Shown piece after piece: positions 55,831-64,000 of a DNA stretch of 64,000 bases. Every line of letters begins with the position of its first letter. The stretch's first letter is position 1. Under the pieces are notes generated by a model. The model made no database searches. It was not told where the DNA came from and worked only from the letters and a program-made list of their open reading frames with translations. The stretch spans positions 1,207,786 through 1,271,785 of the forward strand of contig NZ_JAFIDJ010000001.1 of assembly GCF_017051705.1 (NCBI RefSeq), written 5' to 3'. A program made the position numbers and the translations under genes. The DNA comes from Algoriphagus lutimaris. Lineage in GTDB: Bacteria > Bacteroidota > Bacteroidia > Cytophagales > Cyclobacteriaceae.

Positions 55831-57650
55831 ATAAAAATACACTCATACCTACGATTCTCGGAGCTGCATTTACCTTAGCCTGCTCCATTCAAACTTCATT
55901 TGGCCAAAGTGGAGATCCAACCATTGCTTTTCTCTCCGATGTGCATCTACAAGATGTATATGCAGACCTGAAATCCAAAGAGTTTAAGGGAGTACTTCAC
56001 CCCATTAACGGAAAATTTGCTACAATCCGTACCATGAAAAGCCAGTTAAATTCTACCCGGCTTTTCAACGAAAACTACTTTGCTTTTATTCAGGCACTGG
56101 AAGATCTAAAGCAGAAAGGAATTCTGTGGGTAGTCCTCCCTGGAGACTTTACGGATGACGGTCAACCAATGAATGTGATGGCTCTGAAATCAATTCTTGA
56201 CCGATATTCAAACGAAGCTGGGATGCGTTTTTTCCTTACTACAGGAAACCATGATCCGGTAAAACCTTATGGAGGAATTGCAGGAAAAAGGGATTTTTTG
56301 GGAGTGAATGGTGCGGAACAAGCCATCGCAGGCTCAACGGATTTTTTCCAATCAACTACAGTGGCAAAATCAGATCAAATCAACTATTGGGGATACCCTG
56401 AAATCACTCTAGCACTTGCTTCCTATGGATTTTTCCCTCATCCAGACGACCTTTTTTGGGCACATCCATTTGAGGAAATAGACTACGAAAATTATGAATT
56501 TGAAAGGGCAAAAGCCAATTCAACATTAGAGAATAGAATGTACACGATTGGTCATAGTGAAGGATTACTTCCGGATGCCAGCTATGTAGTCGAACCCATG
56601 GATGGAGTTTGGTTACTGGCATTGGATGGAAATGTTTATACCCAATCAGAAAATGGCAATTGGAACGGATCCTCAGTAGGTTTTAATCAGGCTTCCATTT
56701 ATAAAAAACATCAGTTGGACTGGATTCAAAAGGTGGTGGAAGAAGCTAAAAAGCGTCATAAAACCTTAATTTCTTTTAGCCATTACCCATTAGTAGAATT
56801 TCATGATGGAGCTTCCGAAGAAATGAAGTCTTTATTTGGGCAAGAGAAGTTCCAATTAGCAAGAGTTCCTAGCTCAGAAACAAGCCAGCAATACGCTGAA
56901 ACCGGTCTGCAACTTCATTTTGCGGGCCATATGCACATCAATGATACAGGAATCTATCAGGATCAACTGAGCGATAACACATTGTATAATATTCAAGTAC
57001 CTTCCTTAGCTGCATTTCCTGCGGCCTACAAAACCATTCAAAAAACCGGACAAAACCAGTTTGAGATCCAAACCATCCCGCTCACTGAAGTGGACCATAT
57101 GAATGAATTCTTCGATTTATATAGAATGGAACACCGCTGGTTGTTGGAGAACCAACGCCCTGGAATTTGGGACAGTACCATCCTAGCTTCCAAAGACTAT
57201 GCTGAGTATACTGAAAACCATTTAAAAGAATTGACTAAATCCAGGTTTATTCCTTCTGATTGGCCAAAAAGCCTAGTTGGCCTTTTGCAAACCATGAACG
57301 AACAAGAATTAATGGATTGGAGCAAAATGAATTCAAAAGAAGGAGAGCTTTTTTTATCAAAAAAAATAAGTTCAAAGGAAAGCCCAATTTCTGGAACACC
57401 TCAAATGATCGAAGATTTTTACTTGCTGAAAAATGGAGATGAACTAGGGAAAAAATTAATTCCATCCGATCGAATTACTTTCTATAAATCCTTATTTTCT
57501 GCTCAAGTTGATACTAACTATGCAGATGATAAAACCTTAGGATGGCAATTGACACAGTTTATTGGCATATTCCAAAAACTTTTCCATTCACTTCCTGCTG
57601 ATCATTTCCAAATCGACCTCAATCAAAGGACAATTGAAAAGAAGGATTAA
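55827..57650 (+). CDS. Secreted calcineurin-like metallophosphatase
   Basis: 607 residues. Start is TTG at 55827, overlapping the PI-PLC stop (TTGA). Only this start includes the signal peptide (MNKNTLIPTILGAAFTLACS, ends SFGQ); the first in-frame ATG comes after the metal motif region has begun. Metallophosphoesterase motifs: FLSDVHLQD (D-x-H), PGDFTDDG, TTGNHDP, SFSHYPLVE and GHMHIND. The long C-terminal part is not recognised. Resembles the sphingomyelin phosphodiesterase/acid phosphatase class. Coupled to the PI-PLC gene, which suggests phospholipid head-group scavenging. Confidence 0.87.
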   Translation: MNKNTLIPTILGAAFTLACSIQTSFGQSGDPTIAFLSDVHLQDVYADLKSKEFKGVLHPINGKFATIRTMKSQLNSTRLFNENYFAFIQALEDLKQKGILWVVLPGDFTDDGQPMNVMALKSILDRYSNEAGMRFFLTTGNHDPVKPYGGIAGKRDFLGVNGAEQAIAGSTDFFQSTTVAKSDQINYWGYPEITLALASYGFFPHPDDLFWAHPFEEIDYENYEFERAKANSTLENRMYTIGHSEGLLPDASYVVEPMDGVWLLALDGNVYTQSENGNWNGSSVGFNQASIYKKHQLDWIQKVVEEAKKRHKTLISFSHYPLVEFHDGASEEMKSLFGQEKFQLARVPSSETSQQYAETGLQLHFAGHMHINDTGIYQDQLSDNTLYNIQVPSLAAFPAAYKTIQKTGQNQFEIQTIPLTEVDHMNEFFDLYRMEHRWLLENQRPGIWDSTILASKDYAEYTENHLKELTKSRFIPSDWPKSLVGLLQTMNEQELMDWSKMNSKEGELFLSKKISSKESPISGTPQMIEDFYLLKNGDELGKKLIPSDRITFYKSLFSAQVDTNYADDKTLGWQLTQFIGIFQKLFHSLPADHFQIDLNQRTIEKKD

Positions 57651-57881
57651 AGATCAGACAAAACTCTATTGAGTTATTTGACAACTCACTTTATGTGTAC
57701 CAAATTTTCTTGATTTAAATTTCATAGGTTTTAAAAATCTATCATCATAACCCTAACGGAATAACCAATCAGAATAAACTTTTTTTAATGTATCGACATT
57801 TAATACACCAACATTGAACTTTTTTGTTTCCATTGGCATTGGGACAGGTAGAAAATAAAAACCAGCTATCAATAAGAAAAT

Positions 57882-58514
57882 ATGGCCTTAATTAACGACC
57901 TAGAGTGGAGATATGCCACCAAAAAATACGACCCTACCAAAAAGGTAAGTCAAGAAAATGTAGATAAGATTGTAGAAGCAGCAAGACTTGCCCCTACTTC
58001 TTCAGGGATGCAGCAATTCCGCGTATTTGTTATTTCGAATCAGGAGATCAAAGATCAGTTGGTACCTATCGCTAACGGACAACAAATTGTCGCTGATGCC
58101 TCCCATGTACTGGTCTTTGCAGCTTGGGATCAATATACTGAAGAGAGGATTGATTCCATTTTCAAGTTGACCACCAAAGAAAGAGGATTGCCATCGGATA
58201 AATTTGTTGACTATACCAATCGATTAAAGGCTGTGTATTTAAAACAAAGCCCTGAAGAAAATTTTGCCCATACATCAAAGCAGGCCTATATAGGCTTTGG
58301 TCTTTCAATTGCACAAGCTGCAGAATTGAAAGTGGATGCAACTCCTATGGAGGGATTCAATGCTGCACAATTAGATGAACTTTTACAACTCAAATCCAAG
58401 GGATTAAAATCCGTGTTAATGCTGCCTTTGGGATATAGAGATGAAGACGGAGACTGGCTATTACCTATGAAGAAAGTTAGAAATCCAAAAGAGGAATTTG
58501 TTCAAGAAATTTAA
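57882..58514 (+). CDS. NAD(P)H-dependent nitroreductase (NfsB-like)
   Basis: 210 residues, cytosolic FMN enzyme. RYATKKYDPTKKVS at the start, ARLAPTSSGMQQFRVFVIS for FMN phosphate binding, IGFGLSIAQAAELKVDATPMEGFN, and GYRDEDGDWL at the end. Matches the NfsB/dihydropteridine reductase group that reduces nitro compounds and quinones. Monocistronic; ends in a strong terminator shared with the convergent gene. Confidence 0.93.
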   Translation: MALINDLEWRYATKKYDPTKKVSQENVDKIVEAARLAPTSSGMQQFRVFVISNQEIKDQLVPIANGQQIVADASHVLVFAAWDQYTEERIDSIFKLTTKERGLPSDKFVDYTNRLKAVYLKQSPEENFAHTSKQAYIGFGLSIAQAAELKVDATPMEGFNAAQLDELLQLKSKGLKSVLMLPLGYRDEDGDWLLPMKKVRNPKEEFVQEI

Positions 58515-58522
58515 GGAAGAAG

Positions 58523-58544
58523 GGGCTTGATGTAAATCAAGCCC
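58523..58544. terminator. Terminator between convergent nitroreductase and NagB-like genes
   Basis: Perfect 9-bp stem GGGCTTGAT (58523-58531) / ATCAAGCCC (58536-58544) with a GTAA loop, followed by TTTATTCTT on the plus strand. Confidence 0.8.
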
Positions 58545-58545
58545 T

Positions 58546-59262
58546 TTATTCTTCTATAGAAGATTCATCAATAATTACATGCGCATTGGGGTGCAACCAT
58601 AGCATGGAGGCGGGTAATTGAGGGGTTATTTCTTTTTTTAGTAAGGCTTTTAAGGCTTTCTCTTTCCCCTTTCCTGCTATAAATAAAATAACCATTTTGG
58701 ATCTTAAAATATTACCGATCCCAAGTGTCATCCCTTTTTCAAGTCGCACACCCACATTTTGGATCATTCCGCTTGATAAGGTGGTTTCTGAAAGCTTTGC
58801 CACATGGCAATCCACACTCAAGGAATTAGCGGGTTCATTCAATGCGATATGACCATTTTGTCCTATGCCCAAGATGCAAATATCAATAGGACCAATCTTT
58901 CCCAATGATTCTTGTATACGTTCACACTCTGCTTTCGGATTTTTTGTTTGGGCATTAAAAGACAGGTATCGTTCAGATGGAATTTCAATTTGTTGAAGAA
59001 GTTTCTGTTGAATGTCAAATTCAGAGGTAAACTCAGAGTTTTCAGGTAAACCTACCCACTCATCGAGTTTCACCACATGAATTCGATTAAAAAATTCTGA
59101 ATTGCTATGATGCTTTTTCACCATCAACTTATACAATCCAGAGGGTGAACCACCACTGGCCGCACAGAATAATAAATTTGGTTTTTTTGCAATTGCAAGA
59201 TGTACAAGGTCCGCACCTTTTTGACTCATCTGGTCAAAGTCAGGACAATAATGAATTTCCAT
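58546..59262 (-). CDS. nagB: Glucosamine-6-phosphate deaminase-like protein (NagB family)
   Basis: 238 residues. Motifs of the NagB/6-phosphogluconolactonase family: CAASGGSPSGLYKLM (phosphate loop), HVVKLDEWVGLP with the catalytic Asp-Glu, and DICILGIGQNGHIALNEP with the His-Glu pair. The LDEW and GHIALNEP forms favour glucosamine-6-phosphate deaminase over gluconolactonase. It would convert glucosamine-6-phosphate to fructose-6-phosphate plus ammonia. Shorter than E. coli NagB (266) and without its allosteric site. No amino-sugar gene is adjacent, so the symbol is tentative. Confidence 0.8.
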   Translation of the reverse strand: MEIHYCPDFDQMSQKGADLVHLAIAKKPNLLFCAASGGSPSGLYKLMVKKHHSNSEFFNRIHVVKLDEWVGLPENSEFTSEFDIQQKLLQQIEIPSERYLSFNAQTKNPKAECERIQESLGKIGPIDICILGIGQNGHIALNEPANSLSVDCHVAKLSETTLSSGMIQNVGVRLEKGMTLGIGNILRSKMVILFIAGKGKEKALKALLKKEITPQLPASMLWLHPNAHVIIDESSIEE

Positions 59263-59530
59263 TTTTTTAGGTTAAAATTTGGGTGTACTAGTAATCACCG
59301 TATAATTAAATTGTAATTACTAATTTTTCAAAATATACAAAAAGCAGTATTGAAATTGAACAATTTGAATTCTGAAAATAAACTTTCGTTTGATCCACTT
59401 TGCTTATCCTTGGTTTTCAGGTAATTATTCAGGAAATTAAAGCATACGACTAGTTTCGATGATTTTAAATCCTGTTTCATAGTTTAAGGATTTCTAGTTT
59501 TTTAAATCAATTTTTCAAAATCAACTTGAC

Positions 59531-60571
59531 ATGGTAACCCATTACATCATTACAAATCGTGAAGTAACCTCTCGTAAAAGCAAAAGCTATATTTCTGTCA
59601 ATGAAAAAGAATTCATGAGAATGGACGGAGACGAAGAGGCTCGACACAATTTACGATATGGAACCGTCAGCTTTGACCCTAAGAAAGCCAAGAAGCTGAA
59701 GGATTTCAAAATTCAAATCATTCCTGAAGTGGCTGAAGCAACCTTGAAAGAATACACAGAAGGAAGCCCGGTCAGTAAAGCTAAATTTCCTTCGGGAAAA
59801 ATTTTTGATGAGCTCTATGAGGCAGGTTCCAAGACTAAGTCAAGAGAAGACATTCTAGTTTTTGTACATGGGTTTAAGTCAGATTTAGAAACTGCCATGC
59901 AAACCTTATGTGAACTTCACAAAAAATATGTAGAACCTAAAGACTCCCCTATTTGCCATATAGTCCTATTTACTTGGCCTGCGAAGAAACAATTACTGAA
60001 ATATAGGTCAGATGCATATGATGCATCCCAATCAGGTTTTGCCTTAGCTAGGTCTATGGCCAGTTTAAGAGAGTACTTCAAAGAGAAACTTGTAAAAGAA
60101 AAAAAACCTCGATGTGAGCAAAAGATCCATTTACTATGCCACAGTATGGGTAATCGTGTCCTGGAGAGCATGATCGCTGGATTAGCAGATATTAGACTTG
60201 AATTGAATACACTTTTTGGGGAAATTATTTTAGTGGGCTCAGACATTGATTACGATGCCTTGGAACGTCCAAAACCCATGTATCGATTGATTGATTTAGG
60301 AGAACGCATTCATGTATATTTCCATAATAAAGATCAGGCATTAGGCGTATCCGAAATCACTAAAAATGCATTCAATCGCTTAGGTAGATGGGGAGCAAAA
60401 AATACCATGAATTTGCCCGATGACATTTACCAATGTGATGTTTCTGATATTGAAGATGACGATGGCTTACTCCATGAAGTGGTTCACCACTGGTATTACA
60501 CCAATTCAGAATCCGTTATCCAAGATATCACTGCTGTATTCTGGGGAAGAAATTCAATTTTCAACTTTTAA
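59531..60571 (+). CDS. Alpha/beta hydrolase, DUF900-like
   Basis: 346 residues, no signal peptide. Strand-turn motif ILVFVHGFKSDLETAM (oxyanion region) and nucleophile elbow LLCHSMGNRVLE with Ser205, where the usual first Gly is Cys. FDAYDASQSGFALARS-like helix and DVSDIED / HHWYYTNSESVIQDI near the end may supply acid and His. Matches the DUF900 hydrolases, whose substrates are unknown. It lies three bases before an M19-like dipeptidase, so the two are surely one operon. Confidence 0.8.
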   Translation: MVTHYIITNREVTSRKSKSYISVNEKEFMRMDGDEEARHNLRYGTVSFDPKKAKKLKDFKIQIIPEVAEATLKEYTEGSPVSKAKFPSGKIFDELYEAGSKTKSREDILVFVHGFKSDLETAMQTLCELHKKYVEPKDSPICHIVLFTWPAKKQLLKYRSDAYDASQSGFALARSMASLREYFKEKLVKEKKPRCEQKIHLLCHSMGNRVLESMIAGLADIRLELNTLFGEIILVGSDIDYDALERPKPMYRLIDLGERIHVYFHNKDQALGVSEITKNAFNRLGRWGAKNTMNLPDDIYQCDVSDIEDDDGLLHEVVHHWYYTNSESVIQDITAVFWGRNSIFNF

Positions 60572-60574
60572 GGA

Positions 60575-62194
60575 ATGGCCATGAGATTTTCCGATTTACA
60601 TTGCCATAATCATATGCGTGCGCATTTTTGGATGCAAGAACAGCGAAAAAGGTTCGAGCGCAAAGGTCAATTTAGTCCTTGGACCGTGATCTCATCCAAT
60701 CGAAAAGGTTATCTCAAGGGAAAAATGGGGGCTTCCTACAGCCAAACAGATCTGGTAAAAGCTTGGAATGGAAACCTTCGACTTACGTTCAATTCCCTAT
60801 ACCCACTCGAAAAACCTTTTGTCAAAGGCTTCAAACCGAAACTCGGAGAAGACAAATGGATCCGGTTTTTAATTTCATTTGCAACCACGCATAAACTTCC
60901 GTTAAGAGACTTTATCCAAACTGCCTACATGAGAATCCCTGATGATGCCGTGGATTATTTTCAATCTACAGCCTATGATTATTGGGAGTCTTTAAACAGG
61001 GAAATGGAATTTGTCACCATGGACTCGGGAAAACGGATCAAAAGAAATGAGGTATTTACTCCTGGCCTGGCAAGAAGAATATTTGAATCAGAGAAAAACA
61101 GAAGGAATAATTTCCCAAGGGAAATGCTTGCAAAGGATGCCTGCTACCATATCCCTAAAACCCAGGAAGATTTGAAGACTTCCGTGGATGATGACTCTGA
61201 AATCACCATGGTCCTGACGATTGAAGGAGCTCATGCATTGGGAACCGATCGAGCCAGTATCGCTGAAGTTTCAAGGAGGGTTAATTATATCAAAACCCAA
61301 TGGCCCACCCCTGTTTTCTTCATCACGTTTGCGCATCATTTTGACAATAAACTTTGTGGGCATGCGCATTCAATACCTGATCAGGGAAAGGCTCTTTTGG
61401 ATCAGTCGGTCAATCTAAATGCAGGATTTAACGACAATGGAAGAAGGATTTTAAGGGAGTTTTTGGGTTTAAATAAAAAGTTGGAAATAGATCCAAAATT
61501 AGGGTATAGAATCCTAATCGATGTGAAGCATATGAGTGCCAGAGCCAGGAAGGAATATTATGAGGAAGTAGTGAAGCCCTGCTTTGCAAAAGGAGACATT
61601 ATTCCAATAATCGGGTCTCATTGTGGATATTCTGGGATTTCGAGTCTAGAAAAACATATTGAACGAATGCCCAAGGAGGTAGATGATTACTGCGATGATT
61701 CAGGACTCTTTAATTCCTGGAATATTAATCTTTGTGATGAGGACATTGAAATGATCGTAAAAACCAAGGGTCTTTTTGGACTATCCTTTGATCAGCGGAT
61801 ATTAGGCATTACCGCCGAGGACAAGGAAAGCAAAAGAAATGGAATCCAGCTTCTTTGGGAAAATATTGAAGGAATCGTCAAAAGTGCCTATGCGAATGAA
61901 AACCTTGGTGATCAAGAAAAGCCCAACATCTGGAAGTGCATTACCATAGGTACAGATTTGGAAGGCTTAATTGATCCTGTAAGCCCTTACCCTACCGTAT
62001 TGGAATTTGAGGTATTTGCAGGGAATCTAATTTTTGAAATCGAGCAGGCTAGAAAGAAAGGTAATCCAAAACACCTTTCCCATTTTAAAAATTTAAATGA
62101 GGTCAGGAACGCTGTAGAAGACTTCTGCTTTAATAACGCCGCCAATTTTGTAAAGACACATTATCCAATCAAGTCGTTTGAAGAGGACTTTTGA
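60575..62194 (+). CDS. Membrane-dipeptidase-like (M19) hydrolase
   Basis: 539 residues, longer than typical renal-type dipeptidases (about 400) and without signal peptide. TIM-barrel metal motifs: FSDLHCHNH at residues 5-13 (HxD/HxH type), TIEGAHALG (bridging Glu), FITFAHHFDN and HAHSIPDQGKALLD, then DVKHMS, IGSHCGYSG and TIGTDLEG. These are the peptidase M19 hallmarks. Residues about 90-190 are an insertion that I do not recognise. Two ATGs, 60575 and 60581, could start it. Probably a cytosolic dipeptidase or amidohydrolase acting with the DUF900 hydrolase. Confidence 0.8.
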   Translation: MAMRFSDLHCHNHMRAHFWMQEQRKRFERKGQFSPWTVISSNRKGYLKGKMGASYSQTDLVKAWNGNLRLTFNSLYPLEKPFVKGFKPKLGEDKWIRFLISFATTHKLPLRDFIQTAYMRIPDDAVDYFQSTAYDYWESLNREMEFVTMDSGKRIKRNEVFTPGLARRIFESEKNRRNNFPREMLAKDACYHIPKTQEDLKTSVDDDSEITMVLTIEGAHALGTDRASIAEVSRRVNYIKTQWPTPVFFITFAHHFDNKLCGHAHSIPDQGKALLDQSVNLNAGFNDNGRRILREFLGLNKKLEIDPKLGYRILIDVKHMSARARKEYYEEVVKPCFAKGDIIPIIGSHCGYSGISSLEKHIERMPKEVDDYCDDSGLFNSWNINLCDEDIEMIVKTKGLFGLSFDQRILGITAEDKESKRNGIQLLWENIEGIVKSAYANENLGDQEKPNIWKCITIGTDLEGLIDPVSPYPTVLEFEVFAGNLIFEIEQARKKGNPKHLSHFKNLNEVRNAVEDFCFNNAANFVKTHYPIKSFEEDF

Positions 62195-62206
62195 TTTGAC
62201 CTGGAC

Positions 62207-62503
62207 TTATCGTTCCTGAGTTAAGGTGAATATATTTTCATCCTCCACCCCTCTTACTTCATGTTCCACGGTCACAGGGATTTCATAAATATCAAATTCT
62301 CCAAATTCATAGGTTTTGCCCTGAATTTCGAATTCAATTCTACCTTTGAGCATAGTAAGCAGAGTAGGAACATTGGTATGATGTTTTTTGAGCATTTGCC
62401 CTTTGCAGAGTGCTATCGCAAAAAGATTGAGTTGATCGGTTTTATAAACCTGTAAGACTCCCGGCCTTTCTTCAGATAGCTTAATGTTTTTAAGGATATT
62501 CAT
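62207..62503 (-). CDS. Small cupin-domain protein
   Basis: 98 residues, single beta-barrel cupin: LCKGQMLKKHHTNVPTLLTMLKGRIEFEIQGKTYEFGEFDIYEIPVTVEHEVRGVED. Two His in KKHH and the late His in VEHE are candidate metal ligands. It ends 12 bases after the stop of the convergent M19-like gene. Function unknown; such single cupins are often sensors or isomerases. Confidence 0.75.
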   Translation of the reverse strand: MNILKNIKLSEERPGVLQVYKTDQLNLFAIALCKGQMLKKHHTNVPTLLTMLKGRIEFEIQGKTYEFGEFDIYEIPVTVEHEVRGVEDENIFTLTQER

Positions 62504-62825
62504 GGGTCTATTCTTTTAAGTAAAAGATGGAAATTCATCTCTATACCCAATTTACCAAAAAGAAGATTACCAATGAGGATTATTACCTTTCTTAATGCAC
62601 CATTCACCCTGAGCCGCTGGTTCCTCCACAATCAATCCTTTCCAGCCATTTTAAAATTTTCATTTAACAACAGGGCTGCTTCCTGAAGAATTCACAGAAT
62701 ATGGATATAGGTCAAGTAATAATTAAAGGCAGAAATAAAGGGAATCAACCATAAAAACAATAAAATATCGGGACGATATTTCTGTTTTCTGTCAAGTGGA
62801 TTCCCTTTCATTATTTCAAACCTTA
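62504..62825. other. Intergenic region with long inverted repeat
   Basis: No gene. AAAGGGAATC (62737-62746) and GATTCCCTTT (62799-62808) form a 10-bp inverted repeat enclosing a second hairpin, AAATATCG/CGATATTT. The rest is unremarkable. Confidence 0.5.
62755..62781 (-). terminator. Rho-independent terminator of the tryptophan dioxygenase gene
   Basis: Minus-strand AAATATCG-TCC-CGATATTT (62781-62763) followed by a T-rich run TATTGTTTTT. It lies about 45 bases after the stop at 62826. Confidence 0.65.
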
Positions 62826-63800
62826 TTAGTATTTCCCAGGAGTATCATCTCCAAAAATCTCTTTGACAACCCAACCTTTTCCCCATTCTTCTTTTTCTTT
62901 CTCAGTCCATAGTTCAGGATAAAAAATCACCTTTTGAAAACGCGGAGGAAGGTATTTTTGCCAATTGGTTCCCCCTGTAGCTGCTATATCAACTGGATCT
63001 TTTTGTAGGTATCTAACTGCAGATTTGTAATGCGCCAATGGCCAAAAAACATTCGCTTTTAAATCGAATTGCTTCATGGCTTCTTTCAATTCATCTGTCT
63101 TATCAGCACAATCTATATACTTCTGCCACAGATTTTTACGCCTATACAATTCAATCGTTTCTTTAAGCTTTTTACCGTACTTGATCTCAAAGTTTTTCAA
63201 AGTCAAAGTCTTCTCCCCTGTGGCTAGTTCTATAGCGCCCTGTTGCCAATATAAATGTTCGAATAAATCATCGGCAGGAGAATGGTAATCATGTTCATCT
63301 CTATTCTTTAATGCCACCAAATTAAATGCATCGGCAGCCATCAATTCAATTTCACGATATTGGGCAGATTGGAAACCACTGGAAGGTAATAGAGACATTC
63401 TGAATTTCAGGAATTGCTCTCTTTCCATTCCCTTCCACATCATGGCAAAGGAAGAGATCAAGTGATCAAAATACATATTGATCCTTTCCAGTCTAGTTCT
63501 ATAAAACTCATCTGAAATCGGTTCCTGATTGGATATTTGTTCCATTTCAGAGATGATCAATTTGAAATAAAGCTCTGTAATCTGATGGTAAATGATAAAG
63601 ATTTTCTCGTCGTGAAAAGAGGTCTTCGGCTGTTGCAAGGACAAAAGCACGTCCAAATTTATGTATTCCCAATAGGTAAGATAATCTGCATATAATAGCC
63701 CTTCTAAGTAGGAGAGCATATCTTGACCCGAAGCTTTGAATTTTTGCTCTAGCTGTTCTATTTTTTCTAGAATTTTTGGGTCAAATTGATCTTGCTGCAT
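62826..63800 (-). CDS. Tryptophan 2,3-dioxygenase family protein
   Basis: 324 residues from the ATG at 63800 (MQQDQFDPKILEKI); the frame is open 27 codons further, but family members start near the chosen Met. TDO traits: LTYWEYINLDVLLSLQQPKT, DEKIFIIYHQITELYFKLIISEMEQI, FRMSLLPSSGFQSAQYREIEL and DEHDY. The heme-ligand His is probably in LAHYKSAVRYLQ, followed by GGTNWQKYLPPRFQKVIFYPELW where classical TDOs have GTGGSSG. It therefore belongs to the divergent Bacteroidota branch. Would open the tryptophan ring to N-formylkynurenine. Divergent from a probable acyl-CoA dehydrogenase. Confidence 0.88.
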   Translation of the reverse strand: MQQDQFDPKILEKIEQLEQKFKASGQDMLSYLEGLLYADYLTYWEYINLDVLLSLQQPKTSFHDEKIFIIYHQITELYFKLIISEMEQISNQEPISDEFYRTRLERINMYFDHLISSFAMMWKGMEREQFLKFRMSLLPSSGFQSAQYREIELMAADAFNLVALKNRDEHDYHSPADDLFEHLYWQQGAIELATGEKTLTLKNFEIKYGKKLKETIELYRRKNLWQKYIDCADKTDELKEAMKQFDLKANVFWPLAHYKSAVRYLQKDPVDIAATGGTNWQKYLPPRFQKVIFYPELWTEKEKEEWGKGWVVKEIFGDDTPGKY

Positions 63801-63915
63801 GATGAATTTATTTGAAAAAGATAGACTTTTAGGAAGCAATCTATTTACTTCGAATCGGTCAGTAATTTTTTGACTCGACAAAAATCACTGATTCATCCTA
63901 ATTAACCAAAATACT

Positions 63916-64000
63916 ATGGAGTCAAAATCAACCCAAAAAACCCAAAAGCAAGACCTTTTTGAAGGAGTAGACTTTCTTCAAATCGACGATTTATTGACGG
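63916..64000 (+). CDS. Probable acyl-CoA (glutaryl-CoA) dehydrogenase, 5' end only
   Basis: Open frame from ATG at 63916 running off the window: MESKSTQKTQKQDLFEGVD, then FLQIDDLLT. The DLF-G-D-(Y/F)-Q-DDLLT pattern is how Bacteroidota glutaryl-CoA dehydrogenases begin, before the EEHKL block of acyl-CoA dehydrogenases. Glutaryl-CoA is a late product of tryptophan and lysine breakdown, which fits the divergent tryptophan dioxygenase. Only 28 codons are present, so the identity is an inference. Confidence 0.5.
   Translation, partial: MESKSTQKTQKQDLFEGVDFLQIDDLLT

Noticed and set aside
1-64000. tRNA/rRNA genes, CRISPR arrays, integrases, insertion sequences, prophage or known defence systems
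   Set aside because: I looked for their characteristic motifs, repeats and products and saw none. A tRNAscan-SE or Infernal run would be needed to exclude small RNAs.

Overview
The window looks like chromosomal DNA of a low-GC Bacteroidota, most likely a marine or soil Cytophagales (Cyclobacteriaceae / Algoriphagus-like). This is inferred from content, not a database match. The pointers are a 1.4-kb-codon hybrid two-component regulator (HTCS), LytTR/LytS pairs, PCMD and parallel beta-helix surface proteins, CxxCH haem-binding pairs, DcaP-type porin, a divergent tryptophan 2,3-dioxygenase, and TAnnTTTG-type promoters. I see no rRNA, tRNA, CRISPR, integrase or intact insertion sequence.

Layout. 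1-5.7 kb: a surface beta-helix gene that stops inside its Ig repeat, then a very AT-rich 2.3-kb desert and the wreck of a LytTR response regulator. 5.7-14.3 kb: two haem-binding proteins, an S9 peptidase, small membrane and lipoprotein genes, pirin, and a DNA-repair pair (ATP-dependent ligase plus metallo-beta-lactamase exonuclease). 14.6-17.5 kb: a CDGSH/ferredoxin protein with a KefF-like oxidoreductase and KefC-like K+/H+ antiporter. 17.8-23.4 kb: PCMD lipoprotein, outer-membrane barrels, a DcaP porin, HdeD and DUF5335 proteins. 23.5-36.9 kb: two D-aminoacylase-like lipoproteins, an M20 peptidase, three imidazolonepropionase-like amidohydrolases (one broken), and the HTCS regulator, all on the minus strand. 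37-46.4 kb: MFS and TauE transporters, an AraC pseudogene, an FtsX/MacB-type permease and a LytS/LytTR pair. 46.7-52.9 kb: two DUF4440-like secreted proteins and a molybdenum hydroxylase cluster. 53-64 kb: thioredoxin-fold lipoprotein, PI-PLC/metallophosphatase pair, nitroreductase, NagB-like isomerase, DUF900 hydrolase with M19 dipeptidase, cupin, tryptophan 2,3-dioxygenase, and the first codons of a probable acyl-CoA (glutaryl-CoA) dehydrogenase.

The most interesting system is the HTCS and the hydrolase operon beside it. The gap between them (31963-32588) holds three pairs of direct half-sites with consensus near TTTACYTATTGTTY. Each pair is spaced exactly 21 bp, the classical AraC-type operator spacing. 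The pair nearest the operon sits where the -33 box should be, next to a TACATTTG -7 element. This suggests an HTCS that controls N-acyl/D-amino-acid or peptide hydrolysis rather than a polysaccharide locus; no SusC/SusD gene is present.

Gene decay is prominent. A LytTR regulator, an amidohydrolase (internal deletion plus nonsense codon) and an AraC regulator (three in-frame stops, no frameshift) are all pseudogenes.
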